Numbered from the stretch's first letter, positions 1 through 12,682 are shown. The stretch: DNA of 64,000 nt from Dallia pectoralis (GCA_029465975.1 CM055740.1:2291267-2355266); one strand, 5' to 3'. The notes: generated by a model not told the origin, from the sequence alone. Translations and numbers: made by a program.

Positions 1-503
1 GATGTACATCTAAAACCTAAACTGAATGTGTTGTACATCTAAAACCTAAACTGAATGTGTTGTACATCTAAAACCTAAACTGAATGTGTTGTACATCTAA
101 AACCTAAACTGAATGTGTTGTACATCTAAAACCTAAACTGAATGTGTTGTACATCTAAAACCTAAACTGAATGTGTTGTACATCTAAAACCTAAACTGAA
201 TGTGTTGTACATCTAAAACCTAAACTGAATGTGTTGTACATCTAAAACCTAAACTGAATGTGTTGTACATCTAAAACCTAAACTGAATGTGTTGTACATC
301 TAAAACCTAAACTGAATGTGTTGAACATCTAAAACCTAAACTGAATGTGTTGTACATCTAAAACCTAAACTGAATGTGTTGTACATCTAAAACCTAAACT
401 GAATGTGTTGTACATCTAAAACCTAAACTGAATGTGATGTACATCTAAAACCTAAACTGAATGTGTTGTACATCTAAAACCTAAACTGAATGTGTTGTAC
501 ATC
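1..503. repeat. 29-bp minisatellite, about 17 copies
   Basis: Near-identical 29-bp units (core TTGTACATCTAAAACCTAAA) run from the window edge to about 503, with only isolated substitutions. The array lies in the pkp3 intron after coding exon 5 and ends about 30 bp from that exon's splice donor. It probably continues left of the window. Confidence 0.97.
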
Positions 504-533
504 CCATCTCAGAAGTTCTGAAGGTCCACTCAC

Positions 534-758
534 CATCATCCCTCCAACTCCACTACGTGTCAACGTCCCACCGAGTGAGATCGCTCGGCCCCCTCCTCCG
601 ACCCGGTTCAATGTTCCCATGTTCTGCTGGGTCATCTGGCTCCCGACTCTTCCATTGCTGGCGCTGTACAGAGACTCTTTACGGATGTAGCCGGCATTGC
701 GGTCTGAGACCATACTGCCCCCGTCGCTGACGTCTACCCCCATCCAGGCCTGGGACGA
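534..758 (-). CDS. pkp3: pkp3 coding exon 5
   Basis: The acceptor CTGTTCCCTCACAG precedes 758 and the donor GTGAGTGG follows 534. The exon gives 75 codons in phase 0 (SSQAWMGVDVSDG ... RSGVGGMM). It is low-complexity and Ser/Gly-rich, like the PKP3 head region before the armadillo repeats. Confidence 0.75.
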
Positions 759-3700
759 CTGTGAGGGAACAGACGAGCCAATCAGAAAACGGTATCTAGA
801 CGTGCATTACGGCACACCTCAACATCAGGGCAGATTTGGGACAACACCGTCAAGCAGAGAACATTAATCACACAACAATTAACAGGAAAACCCACAATGA
901 TAAAACAACACAAAACACAACAAAAATACACGAACCAAAACACAACATTAAAAACACAAAAACTCACAAATCAGTACAGTAGTAATCATCCCACATTGGT
1001 AATCATCCCACAGTAGTAATCATCCCACAGTAGTAATCATCTCACAGTAGTAATCATCCAACATTGGTAATCCTCCCACAGTAGTAATCATCCCACAGTA
1101 GTAATCATCCCACATTGGTAATCATCCCACAGTAGTAATCATCCCACATTGGTAATCATCCCACAGTAGTAATCATCCCACAGTAGTAATCATCCCACAG
1201 TAGTAATCATCCCACAGTAGTAATCATCCCACAGTAGTAATCATCCCACAGTAGTAATCATCCCACATTGGTAATCATCCCACAGTAGTAATCATCCCAC
1301 AGTAGTAATCATCCCACAGTAGTAATCATACCACAGTAGTAATCATCCCACAGGAGTAATCATCCCACATTGGCAATCATCCCACAGTAGTAATCATCCC
1401 ACAGTAGTAATCATCCCACAGTAGTAATCATCCCACAGTAGTAATCATCCCACAGTAGTAATCATCCCACAGTAGTAATCATCCCACAGTAGTAATCATC
1501 CCACAGTAGTAATCATCCCACAGTAGTAATCATCCCACATTGGTAATCATCCCACAGTAGTAATCATCCCACAGTAGTAATCATCCCACAGTAGTAATCA
1601 TACCACAGTAGTAATCATCCCACAGGAGTAATCATCCCACATTGGTAATCATCCCACAGTAGTAATCATCCCACAGTAGTAATCATCCCACAGTAGTAAT
1701 CATCCCACAGTAGTAATCATCCCACAGTAGTAATCATCCCACAGTAGTAATCATCCCACAGTAGTAATCATCCCACAGTAGTAATCATCCCACAGTAGTA
1801 ATCATCCCACAGTAGTAATCATCCCACAGTAGTAATCATCCCACAGTAGTAATCATCCCACAGTAGTAATCATCCCACAGTAGTACCTGGACAGGCATCC
1901 TCATAGAGTGCATAGACATGGTCTCTATATCCTGAACCGGGACGTGACTGACTTTAGTTATGGTCTGTCTTCCTCCGGCCTGGTGCAAGAAAAGGAAACC
2001 AGAACACCGGTATTATAGACACACGCCACAATAAAGGACAAAACATTGGTAAGTGAAGAATTATTTCAGCCAATGTTTCCTTTATTTTGAAGGACAGTAT
2101 TTAGTATTGGTAGATATATGGGTGGAGCCAGCGTTACCTGGAAACCCCCAAATGTGTGATAACCACCCCCTCCCACACGCATGTCCTCCTGGAACTGGTA
2201 CCCTCCACCTCCTCCTCCACCTCCTCCTCCTCGTCCATAACTCATGCTGACCCTCTGGCCACCACCCAGGTCCACGGCAGAGCGGGCGGAGTTGCCCCCG
2301 GAGTACTGAGACATCCTGGGAGCCTGAAGGAGGAGAAAGGTGAGAATTAGGAGGAATGAGGAGGACAGGAAGAGGAGGAGAAGTGTGAGAATTAGGAGGA
2401 ATGAGGAGGACAGGAAGAGGAGAAGTGTGAGAATTAGGAGGAATGAGGAGGACAGGAAGAGGAGGAGAAGTGTGAGAATTAGGAGGAATGAGGGGAGTGT
2501 AGTAATGTAGAAACGGGAGAACCGTGGTATGATGGTATGCTGAACGACAGCAAGGTCGCCCAGTGTAGGGCAACACTGTACATTATGCAGTGGTGACAGT
2601 AAACCAGTAAGAAACAGTCCAGTGTAGGGCATAAAGGATAATGGAGTTCCTCTGGTTGCTTTACTAACACGCCCTTTTCATTATTCACTCTGCTGACTCT
2701 ACATAGCGTATAATGGATTCAATCTATTTCAATACGACAACAGGCACCTGGTAAACTGATGAGATAATTAAATAAAGGATTGATGAGTTGACGTTGATTC
2801 AATGACTTTTATTGTGTCATCCTCTCTAATGATAGCCATGCCCAGTATGTTCACGTCAGCCCTGAGCACAGTATGGTGAAACCATTCTGACTAACACGCG
2901 GGGGAATCCGGTGGGTGTACTTTGGTTCCTGGACACAATGGTGAAGCCCTCATGTGAAATACCGCACATCAACAGCAGTTTCTCCTCAGCTTTTTGGCTC
3001 GTGTTCGACCAGCTCGTTGACCCCACGTTGACTCACCCCGACTCAAGTTCATTTCACCCGCCGTTTCCCAGAAACCCCTGTGTATAGCCCAAACAACCCC
3101 TAGAGTTGTCCTGGTTTGGTCCCGCTGTTCAAGAGCCTCAATATTATGTGTGTGAAACTGTAATATTTGCTTTAATGCAGTAAAACTGAATAAGTGCAAT
3201 TCTGACCCGTCTACTAGACTGTTTATTATCCCAGGACTTCATGAAAGATTCGGAGGGAGAACATGATTAGAAAACGTGAACAACATTTTCAACTTCTGTG
3301 AGGAAACACTTGTGCCCAACACTTCCATGTCAGACCTGACCCTACTACTGAGTTTACCGACAGGAAATGGCTGTTTGTAGGAAAGTGGCCCGTTGCAGTG
3401 AAATCGACTCGGTCAATAAAGGACTCACCATGACACCTTTGGATGCCGTATAAACGTAGGATTTAGAGCTGAACCCTGGATCGATGGTGTTGTATTTCAC
3501 TGCTGAAGAACCTCCGTATTCTGGAATACAAACAGGACGGAAAGGTCACGAACGCCTCCCAAATAACAAAACAAACCAAAAAAAACCACATGATAATATG
3601 GAAAGCTAACAGCAGTGTGGATTGATAAAAATTAAACAAGAAAGCCTTGCTTGTTCCAGAACCACACCCATAATAAACAGTGACATGACATAACTGGCAT

Positions 3701-3802
3701 TATGATGTGTTATGATGGGACTGTAAAAATGTCTTGCATTCAATGGTCCCAGATGGTTCAAGAACCATGATGCTTTGATCTGGACTCATAGACAGGTGCA
3801 GT

Positions 3803-3841
<39 letters not shown>

Positions 3842-4188
3842 TACATATATACAGTACTTGTTAAAGGATTTATTGGTTAATATTTATAGATACGTAGTTG
3901 ATATATATAAACACTACCAGTTAAAGGTTCATGACATAGAAAAAAAGAACGAAAAAAGGATAAATATAAAGACAGCCTACACATAGATCAGTCTGGTTAC
4001 GGTTCAACTTCTTCAGGCAAGAACGTAAGAAATGCTTAAGTGAAACGGTTAGGACCCAACCCAATGTCCTCAGGAAAGAGAGAGACAGACAGACAGACAG
4101 ACAAAGAAACGTACAGACAGACAGACATCGAGAGAGAAACAGACAAAGAAACAGACAGACAGACAGACAGAGAAACAGACAGACAGAG

Positions 4189-4220
<32 letters not shown>

Positions 4221-7200
4221 CGACAGAGAAACAGCATCCAAACACACCTTGTAGTTCTAGCTGAACACTGAAAGACAGAAAGAGCGGTAACCTTCAGAAT
4301 ATATAAGTGTGTGCGCGTGTATGTCTGTGTGTGTAAGAGACAAGTTGACACACATATGCACACACACAAACTCAGACACACACACACACTCTATGAAGGA
4401 ACGTCAGTTATCTGGCTATAGTGAAACTCGCAGAACAAGGCTGGACACTGGGTTCTGTTCCAACTGGCTGACTGCAGAATCTAAAACAGATAGGAGTAAA
4501 CAGTGGTTTAAATGTAGCTACTGTAGTCCAGCTGGAGCAGATGGAAACACAGCAGGATAACACACTGCGTTTAGACAGATATTACACCCTGTTAGACAGA
4601 TATTACACCCTGTTCAGACAGATATTACACCCTGTTAGACAGATATTACACCCTGTTAGACAGATATTACACCCTGTTTAGACAGATATTACACCCTGTT
4701 AGACAGATATTACACCCTGTTTAGACAGATATTACACCCTGTTAGACAGATATTACACCCTGTTAGACAGATATTACACCCTGTTAGACAGATATTACAC
4801 CCTGTTCAGACAGATATTACACCCTGTTAGACAGATATTACACCCTGTTTAGACAGATATTACACCCTGTTCAGACAGATATTACACCCTGTTAGACAGA
4901 TATTACACACTGTTTAGACAGATATTACACCCTGTTAGACAGATATTACACCCTGTTCAGACAGATATTACACCCTGTTAGACAGATATTACACCCTGTT
5001 AGACAGATATTACACCCTGTTAGACAGATATTACACCCTGTTAGACAGATATTACACCCTGTTTAGACAGATATTACACCCTGTTAGACAGATATTACAC
5101 ACTGTTTAGACAGATATTACACCCTTTTTAGACAGATATTACACCCTGTTTAGACAGATATTACACCCTGTTAGACAGATATTACACCCTGTTTAGACAG
5201 ATATTACACCCTGTTAGACAGATATTACACCCTGTTTAGACAGATATTACACCCTGTTAAGACAGATATTACACCCTGTTTAGACAGATATTACACCCTG
5301 TTTAGACAGATATTACACACTGTTTAGACAGATATTACACCCTGTTTAGACAGATATTACACCCTGTTTAGACAGATATTACACCCTGTTTAGACAGATA
5401 TTACACCCTGTTTAGACAGATATTACACCCTGTTTAGACAAATATTACACCCTGTTTAGACAGATATTACACCCTGTTTAGACAGATATTACACCCTGTT
5501 CAGACAGATATAACACCCTGTTTAGACAGATATTACACCCTGTTAGACAGATATTACACCCTGTTCAGACAGATATTACACCCTGTTAGACAGATATTAC
5601 ACCCTGTTTAGACAGATATTACACCCTGTTAGACAGATATTACACCCTGTTTAGACAGATATTACACCCTGTTAGACAGATATTACACCCTGTTAGACAG
5701 ATATTACACCCTGTTAGACAGATATTACACCCTGTTCAGACAGATATTACACCCTGTTAGACAGATATTACACCCTGTTTAGACAGATATTACACCCTGT
5801 TCAGACAGATATTACACCCTGTTAGACAGATATTACACACTGTTTAGACAGATATTACACCCTGTTAGACAGATATTACACCCTGTTCAGACAGATATTA
5901 CACCCTGTTAGACAGATATTACACCCTGTTAGACAGATATTACACCCTGTTAGACAGATATTACACCCTGTTAGACAGATATTACACCCTGTTTAGACAG
6001 ATATTACACCCTGTTAGACAGATATTACACACTGTTTAGACAGATATTACACCCTTTTTAGACAGATATTACACCCTGTTTAGACAGATATTACACCCTG
6101 TTAGACAGATATTACACCCTGTTTAGACAGATATTACACCCTGTTAGACAGATATTACACCCTGTTTAGACAGATATTACACCCTGTTAAGACAGATATT
6201 ACACCCTGTTTAGACAGATATTACACCCTGTTTAGACAGATATTACACACTGTTTAGACAGATATTACACCCTGTTTAGACAGATATTACACCCTGTTTA
6301 GACAGATATTACACCCTGTTTAGACAGATATTACACCCTGTTTAGACAGATATTACACCCTGTTTAGACAAATATTACACCCTGTTTAGACAGATATTAC
6401 ACCCTGTTTAGACAGATATTACACCCTGTTCAGACAGATATAACACCCTGTTTAGACAGATATTACACCCTGTTCAGACAGATATTACACCCTGTTTAGA
6501 CAGATATTACACCCTGTTTAGACAGATATTACACCCTGTTTAGACAGATATTACACCCTGTTTAGACAGATATTACACCCTGTTTAGACAGATATTACAC
6601 CCGGTCCTAGGGAGGTATGGGACATTTTACTGGGCCAGGAGAACATGGGGGATCTAAGGTGTAAACCCAATGACATATTTCCCCCATGACGAAACATGTC
6701 TAGAATTATGGGAGCGTATAAGACGGGTAGTGACAGATCCTCGACTAACCTAGTGTGGAATCTCACATAGAACTGTTCCTGTGTGTGAATGTGTGTGTGT
6801 GTTACTGTGCGAGTTTCTACTCACACATGTGTGTGTGTGTGCCTGTGGGTGTGTGAGCTCAGGGGGCCCAGGGCAAACCGGTTGGAGGAGAATGGCCCAG
6901 CTGACAACACCCAGACCCGCCCACAACTGGCCCCGCCTACATGACAACACCCGACTCCGCCCATAACTGGCCCCGCCCATATGACAACACCCAGCTACGC
7001 TCACAACTTCTGTTACTCAAATGCAGTCTGTCCCTGACCAGTCAGTTTCAGGGTTGAGCGGTTAAACAACATTTAAACAATGGTTAAACAATGGTTAAAC
7101 AATGGTTGAACAACGGTTGAACAACAGTTAAACAATGGTTGAACAACGGTTGAACAATGGTTGAACAACGGTTGAACAATGGTTAAACAACGTTTGAACA

Positions 7201-10200
7201 ATGGTTAAACAACGGTTGAACAACGTTCTCATACACTTCACTATCTGTTCTTCAGCTAATCATTGTTGTCCAGGTTCTATTGTTTTGCTGTTTCTGTGTT
7301 CCGTTGTAGGACTAACGGATGTTGAATAAAGTGTGATTAGCTTCAGGTATGTTATAAACAGGTGTGCAGATCTGTGTATTTGTTCAGGTTGTTTTTCATT
7401 CTCGTTCAGCCCTATATTGCACTTCCACTTGCAAAGTCTAACTCGGGCATGTAAGTACAGTACAGCCGAATATGGTTAAAAAGGCGTGTCGTTGAAATCC
7501 CTTCTAGGAGGAAACCCTCATCTGTTAATCTGCGTTTGTTAAACCAGAACAGATATTATATGCCTTATTGATCGGTGACATTGCCCTTTAATCACAATCA
7601 CCTTCCTATTTCTGTAGCTTTCCCTCACCAGGGAGGTCTGCTGGCTGGTATTCGTTTCACCTCTCAACTCTTTTCCAATTAAGACCTGAACAGCACAGGT
7701 CAGGGCCAGGACCACACCCTGTGAGGAATGAGCATGACACATTTCTTATCAAGTGTTAGTAAATGTCTGAATGGGATAAAGTGATTGGATATCTACCTTC
7801 AGGGAGCTACAAGCAGGTAGTTTGGTCACTGGAGTCTAATCGGTCTACTAGGTGTGTAAGCCGTAACCAGTCAGTAATGTGTTCTAGCAGCTAGGTGTGT
7901 AAGCCCTAACCAGTCAGTAAGGTGTTCTAGCAGCTAGGTGTGTAAGCCCTAACCAGTCAGTAAGGTGTTCTAGCAGCTAGGTGTGTAAGCCCTAACCAGT
8001 CAGTAAGGTGTTCTAGCAGCTAGGTGTGTAAGCCCTAACCAGTCAGTAAGGTGTTCTAGCAGCTAGGTGTGTAAGCCCTAACCAGTCAGTAAGGTGTTCT
8101 AGCAGCTAGGTGTGTAAGCCCTAACCAGTCAGTAAGGTGTTCTAGCAGCTAGGTGTGTAAGCCCTAACCAGTCAGTAATGTGTTCTACTAACCAGTCAGT
8201 AAGGTGTTCTAGCAGCTAGGTGTGTAAGCCCTAACCAGTCAGTAATGTGTTCTACTAACCAGTCAGTAATGTGTTCTACTAACCATGCAGTAATGTGTTC
8301 TACTAACCAGTCAGTAAGGTGTTCTAGCAGCTAGGTGTGTAAGCCCTAACCAGTCAGTAATGTGTTCTACTAACCAGTCAGTAAGGTGTTCTAGCAGCTA
8401 GGTGTGTAAGCCCTAACCAGTCAGTAATGTGTTCTACTAACCAGTCAGTAATGTGTTCTACTAACCAAGCAGTAATGTGTTCTACTAACCAGTCAGTATT
8501 GTGTTCTACTAACCAGTCAGTATTGTGTTCTACTAATCCAGGAAACACGACACTGATCAACAGTAAAACAAAAACTCCCAGAAGGCTTTGGTAAAGATGA
8601 AGTCAGGGACTTTTGAGAATAACAAACGACTTTTCTTAAACCACCAGTTTTGGTCAGGATCTGTAACATGGTGTTTATACGGGCACTCTAATATCAGTTT
8701 GCTGTGAAATTATCCGATAGAAAGCAATTTTGCCTAAAAGCAAAACTAAATCATAATAAATATTCTATCAGAGGACAATATTAGCTAATGTTTTAAAAAT
8801 TATCTTCTCCAAACAATGCTGCAAATGCCTGAGATAATTCCCACAGAAACGTTCTCGCTTGACTCCATGTCTCCTGGTGTTAAAGACAATTATAGTAGTA
8901 TCCCCTCTCTTAGACCACCCTGGCCTGGATGATGCTATTCTGGTCTCATTTGATAAGAGAATGAGAGGTGGAGACAGATCACGCCTCCGTTCAGATTTCT
9001 GCCTCGTAGACGTTAAATGCAGGATTTCATACAGAGACACATTTAGTAACATTTTTGTTGTATGACAAACAGATGTGACATTTTCACGGCCAACGATTCC
9101 AGCTTTCGTTTCGACACCATCGACCAAGACAGAAAACACATTGGCATTCCTCATAGGTGTGTCTCTTGTCTTTGGGAGAGAAAAAAACATAAAACAACAA
9201 AAAAAAAGATTCACTGAGAGTAGACAACTTTGCGAGCTTGTTGGGATACCAGTAAATCACACGAAGGGTTTCTTCAGGGCAAAACCCTCATCCACACCCG
9301 TTTGGAACCAAATAGCGTGAGCAGTAACATCTGCCAGACAGTGAGTGAGCTAGTCACAGCCACACTGTAGTAAAACACACACACAACGAGCCTGTGTTTC
9401 ATAAGAACTGAGAGGACCCAGTGTGTGTGTGCTGTGATTAACACCCAGTAACACACAGGTCAGGCTACCGGTTTCTGCTACTGCCCTGACTGTTTCTGCT
9501 ACTGCCCTGTCTATTTCTGCTACTGTCCTGTCTGTTTCTGCTACTGCCCTGTCTGTTTCTGCTACTGTCCTGTCTGTTTCTGCTACTGCCCTGTCTGTTT
9601 CTGCTACTGCCCTGTCTGTTTCTGCTACTGTCCTGTCTGTTTCTGCTACTGCCCTGTCTGTTTCTGCTTCTGTCCTGTCTGTTTCTGCTACTGCCCTGTC
9701 TGTTTCTGCTACTGTCCTGTCTGTTTCTGCTACTGTCCTGTCTGTTTCTGCTACTCTGCTGTCTGTTTCTGCTACTGTCCTGTCTGTTTCTGCTACTGTC
9801 CTGTCTGTTTCTGCTACTGTCCTGTCTGTTTCTGCTACTGCCCTGTCTGTTTCTGCTACTGCCCTGTCTGTTTCTGCTACTGCCCTGTCTGTTTCTGCTA
9901 CTGTCCTGTCTGTTTCTGCTTCTGTCCTGTCTGTTTCTGCTACTGCCCTGTCTGTTTCTGCTACTGTCCTGTCTGTTTCTGCTACTATCCTGTCTGTTTC
10001 TGCTACTGCCCTGACTGTTTCTGCTACTGTCCTGTCTGTTTCTGCTACTGCCCTGTCTGTTTCTGCTACTGCCCTGTCTGTTTCTGCTACTGTCCTGTCT
10101 GTTTCTGCTACTGTCCTGTCTGTTTCTGCTACTCTGCTGTCTGTTTCTGCTACTGTCCTGTCTGTTTCTGCTACTGTCCTGTCTGTTTCTGCTACTGTCC

Positions 10201-11362
10201 TGTCTGTTTCTGCTACTGCCCTGTCTGTTTCTGCTACCTGTGGTGGACATGCTCACAACCTGGATAGACCAGTGGAGAACATGCTCACAACCTGGATAGA
10301 CCAGTGGAGAACATGCTCACAACCTGGATAGACCAGTGGAGAACATGCTCACAACCTGGATTGACCAGTGGAGAACATGCTCACAACCTGGATTGACCAG
10401 TGGAGAACATGCTCACAACCTGGATTGACCAGTGGAGAACATGCTCACAACCTGGATAGACCAGTGGAGAACATGCTCACAACCTGGTCTTCCACTCCCC
10501 TCCTTTCTCTCACTGGTGGGGGAGTGTCAGGTGCTAAAACTTCACTGGCTACAGAGACAATTTCAAACGAAAACGTTCAGAAAACTATTCTGAACTGTGT
10601 GGTTGTGTATCTAAGACGGTTATAGCAGTGTAGTCATAGTAACGCAAAGTCACTACGTTAAAACCGATACCTACTACAATGGAAGCCCTCACAGACATGA
10701 TCTGAAAAGCCCTCACAGACATGATCTGAAAAGCCCTCACAGACATGATCTGAAAAGCCCTCACAGACATGATCTCTAAAGCCCTCACAGACATGATCTG
10801 AAAAGCCCTCACAGACATAATCTCTAAAGCCCTCAAAGACATGATCTCTAAAGCCCTCACAGACATGATCTCTTAAGCCCTCACAGACATGATCTCAAAC
10901 ATGGATATTGCGTGTTTGAAAGAATCCCAGACAAACCTCAACCTAGCTGAACTGGGTCGGACTGAAGCTCTTTTTCACCTCTGTCGTCTGATAGCTGTGG
11001 GGGTCATAGGTTTCCCTACAGCAGCTTGAACCTGACAAACACCTGTAACCCAATCTGCCGGAGATCCCTGAAGCACTCACATTACAATTCGGCCTTGTCT
11101 CCCTAAAGATCTTTCGGCTAGTTCAACGCAAATGACTTTCTTTCTCTCTTTCTCTCTCTCTGACTCTCCTCACTCCTTCTTGGTGTCTCTCGTCCTCTCT
11201 GGTTCTGCCTTGACTTTAAGAAAGCAATGCTTGTTCGGGCCTGTCAGAAAACCATGAACTCTTTTCATTTGCTGGTCTCAAACCCACAGGGCACCATGTT
11301 GTGTAGACATGAACTTATGTTCGTTATTTCTTCTTCTGCTTTCTGTCATAGTTAAGATGTGT

Positions 11363-11456
<94 letters not shown>

Positions 11457-12682
11457 CTGACTAACTGTAAAAACATCCTATAACTTGTGTTCAATCGAAA
11501 ACACGTTAAATAAAAGGGAAATATTTTATGTTAGCATGTTTTTAAATCATTGTTAGGTTTATGTCATTATTATGATTAGGGTTATAATTAGGTTAGGCTG
11601 AGTCATAAGGAACGGGTAATGTGTTTGAGAGTGTTGTTAGAGGGTGTTGTTTGAGAGTGTTGTTAGAGGGTGTTGTTTGAGAGTGTTGTTAGATATTGTT
11701 GTTTGAGAGTGTTGTTAGAGGGTGTTGTTTGAGAGTGTTGTTAGAGGGTGTTGTTTGAGAGTGTTGTTAGATATTGTTGTTTGAGAGTGTTGTTAGATAT
11801 TGTTGTTTGAGAGTGTTGTTAGATATTGTTGTTTGAGAGTGTTTTAGAGATGTGAGATTTGAGATTGTGAACAGACACTTCGCCTCCAAACGCAACAGCG
11901 ATAAAAGTGGTCAAGTGTAGTAAGTCACGCGCAGACGCGTGCACGCGCTCGGTTCACTAAACTTGGGAGAACTAATAAAAGTGTGCGCCCTCATGATGTG
12001 TACTAGTCATAATGTACACTAGTCATGATGTGCACTAGTCATTATTTACTATTCTAATGAGACCTCTATAAAACACATTCACTACTGTATTCACTTATTA
12101 AGTGACCCGTACCACAGTATAGAAGCAGTGAAACACCTCACACAGTCTACTGATACCAGAATAACATGGATACCCGAAACCCAAGTTTAACAAGGAACTG
12201 CTCCATTATATTCATAATGGGAATATAATATTACTGATTCAGCTGAACTGGGGAACTGACTGGGGTTGCCAGTATTTATTAGATAAACTACTATTATTAT
12301 TATTGTTAAACTTCTGTGGGACCAATTTCCGAGTCAATTTTGTGCTTGTTTTTCTTTAAGACCCGTTCATTAATTCAGTATATCGGTTATAAGGTTAAAC
12401 GTACCGCTGTATTTACAGGGTTTATATTAGTATTTATGTGGCTGTGTCCATAATTGAAGACCTACCAGAAGTGGCGTAGTTGGATGTGGGTCGCGGACAC
12501 GTCTTGGATTTCTCCATCAGCCTCTGAGCCACCTGATCCTGGACCCGTTTGGCCCGGGCGAACTCACCCGACATGGTGCCACCGATCCCCCCGAGATCCG
12601 TGTGCGACGGGACCGCGTACGTGCTGACGGAGGTGTTGGGCTGCAGGGCGGACATGAACACATGGTCCTGGTTAATACTCAT
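534..12682 (-). CDS. pkp3: plakophilin-3 (pkp3), 5' coding part, gene continues off the left edge
   Basis: Armadillo-family desmosomal plaque protein; plakophilins link desmosomal cadherins and desmoplakin at cell junctions. Five coding exons join in frame: 12466-12682, 3429-3520, 2138-2323, 1887-1979 and 534-758 (271 residues). Family resemblance, judged from memory of vertebrate PKP3: the N-terminus MSALQP... followed by RAKRVQDQVAQRLME (human has LSALQP and RAARVQEQVRARLL), YNTIDPGFSSKS (human YHTLQAGFSSRS), ARSAVDLGGG (human SRSAVDL) and DIETMSMHSMRM (human DYDTLSLRSLRL). All introns have GT..AG ends and compatible phases. The armadillo repeats would follow beyond position 1, so the gene is truncated by the window. 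The start ATG at 12682-12680 is preceded by a possible acceptor (CCAGCTCAG/ATC), so a separate 5' UTR exon is likely. Whether this is the a or b teleost copy cannot be told. Confidence 0.82.
977..1884. repeat. 17-bp minisatellite, about 53 copies
   Basis: Units CAGTAGTAATCATCCCA alternate with the variant CATTGGTAATCATCCCA. On the minus strand the array starts at the third base of the intron after pkp3 coding exon 4. The real donor reads CAG/GTACTACTG and the units read ATTACTACTG, so the array abuts the splice site but its copies lack the GT. Confidence 0.97.
1887..1979 (-). CDS. pkp3: pkp3 coding exon 4
   Basis: The acceptor TTTTCTTGCACCAG lies before 1979 and CAG/GTACTA at 1887/1886. The exon gives 31 codons in phase 0 containing DIETMSMHSMRM, which aligns with human PKP3 DYDTLSLRSLRL. 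This is one of the clearest matches for the gene assignment. Confidence 0.8.
2138..2323 (-). CDS. pkp3: pkp3 coding exon 3
   Basis: The acceptor TCTCCTCCTTCAG lies before 2323 and the donor CAG/GTAACG at 2138/2137. The exon gives 62 codons in phase 0, with ARSAVDLGGGQR (PKP3 SRSAVDL) and a run of ten glycines encoded by GGA/GGT-type triplets. That run is likely polymorphic in length. Confidence 0.8.
2334..2500. repeat. GA-rich minisatellite beside pkp3 exon 3 acceptor
   Basis: About four imperfect units of roughly 40-45 bp (GAGAATTAGGAGGAATGAGG core) lie directly upstream, in transcript sense, of the exon 3 acceptor. On the transcribed strand the array is a long pyrimidine-rich tract. Confidence 0.85.
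2501..3428. other. pkp3 intron, unique sequence
   Basis: Rest of the intron between pkp3 coding exons 2 and 3. I see no repeat array or coding signal here. Confidence 0.6.
3429..3520 (-). CDS. pkp3: pkp3 coding exon 2
   Basis: The acceptor TTTGTATTCCAG lies before 3520 and ATG/GTGAGTCC at 3429/3428. It is 92 bp and starts with the last two bases of a codon opened by exon 1 (G+AA = Glu). It encodes YGGSSAVKYNTIDPGFSSKS, comparable to human PKP3 YHTLQAGFSSRS. Confidence 0.8.
3521..4567. repeat. pkp3 intron 1 start: (AC)n and (AGAC)n microsatellites
   Basis: A pure AC run lies at about 3805-3837, followed by an AT-rich stretch. An imperfect AGAC tetranucleotide tract fills about 4078-4232. The remainder is unique. 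No gene is seen; the Cys/Ser-rich and Arg/Asp-rich reading frames here are translations of the tetranucleotide tract. Confidence 0.9.
4568..6602. repeat. 20-22-bp minisatellite (CAGATATTACACCCTGTT), about 95 copies, with a 930-bp higher-order duplication
   Basis: Units are (T)TAGACAGATATTACACCCTG with linker variants TTAG, TTTAG and TTCAG. Rare variants recur exactly 930 bp apart: the TAACAC variant at 5511 and 6441, the ACAAATATT variant at 5441 and 6371, and the TTCAGA block at 4805 and 5735. A segment of about 930 bp was therefore duplicated as a block. It lies in pkp3 intron 1. Confidence 0.97.
6603..7839. repeat. pkp3 intron 1: small tandem repeats in unique sequence
   Basis: This stretch holds a GT-rich patch (about 6781-6850), three imperfect copies of a roughly 43-bp unit containing TGACAACACCC...GGCCCCGCC (about 6897-7010), and a 12-bp AACAATGGTTGA-type array (about 7058-7225). 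From 7226 to 7839 I see nothing recognisable. Confidence 0.8.
7840..8540. repeat. 43-44-bp minisatellite with a shortened daughter unit
   Basis: Long units (CTAGGTGTGTAAGCCCTAAC ... AAGGTGTTCTAGCAG) repeat about ten times, then mix with a shorter unit of about 24 bp (CTAACCAGTCAGTAATGTGT) derived from the same sequence. It lies in pkp3 intron 1. Confidence 0.93.
8541..9466. other. pkp3 intron 1, unique sequence
   Basis: No tandem repeat, splice-framed exon or recognisable protein similarity. A 148-codon minus-strand reading frame (8768-9214) has no features I recognise. Confidence 0.5.
9467..10239. repeat. 21-bp minisatellite, about 37 copies
   Basis: The unit is TGTTTCTGCTACTGCCCTGT plus one base, with C/T variation (GCCC or GTCC). 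Because 21 is a multiple of three, the minus strand is open for 263 codons as a heptapeptide repeat (SSRNRQD/G). It sits inside pkp3 intron 1 and I regard the open frame as a by-product. Confidence 0.96.
10240..10485. repeat. 32-bp minisatellite, about 8 copies
   Basis: Units contain ACATGCTCACAACCTGGAT followed by AGACCAGTGGAGA (variant TTGACC). The array abuts the preceding 21-bp array. Confidence 0.95.
10682..10892. repeat. 24-bp minisatellite, about 9 copies
   Basis: Units AGCCCTCACAGACATGATCT plus GAAA or CTAA. Confidence 0.94.
10893..12465. repeat. pkp3 intron 1 proximal part with (GT)n and a GTTGTTTGAGAGT array
   Basis: A pure GT microsatellite fills about 11363-11454. A 24-26-bp array (GAGAGTGTTGTTAGAGGGTG and ATATTG variants) fills about 11615-11840. 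The rest, including 11841-12465 next to pkp3 coding exon 1, shows nothing I can name. Confidence 0.85.
12466..12682 (-). CDS. pkp3: pkp3 coding exon 1 with start codon
   Basis: ATG at 12682-12680 begins MSINQDHVFMSALQP, and the exon ends CT-G/GTAGGTC at 12466/12465, leaving one base for the next exon. It is 72 codons plus one base. This start was chosen because the reading matches the PKP3 N-terminus just downstream. A second ATG ten codons in (MSALQP) is an alternative. Confidence 0.78.

Noticed and set aside
9465..10256. 263-codon minus-strand frame of SSRNRQD heptapeptides
   Set aside because: It is the translation of a 21-bp minisatellite inside pkp3 intron 1; length is a multiple of three so stops cannot arise. 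There is no promoter, splice or similarity support.
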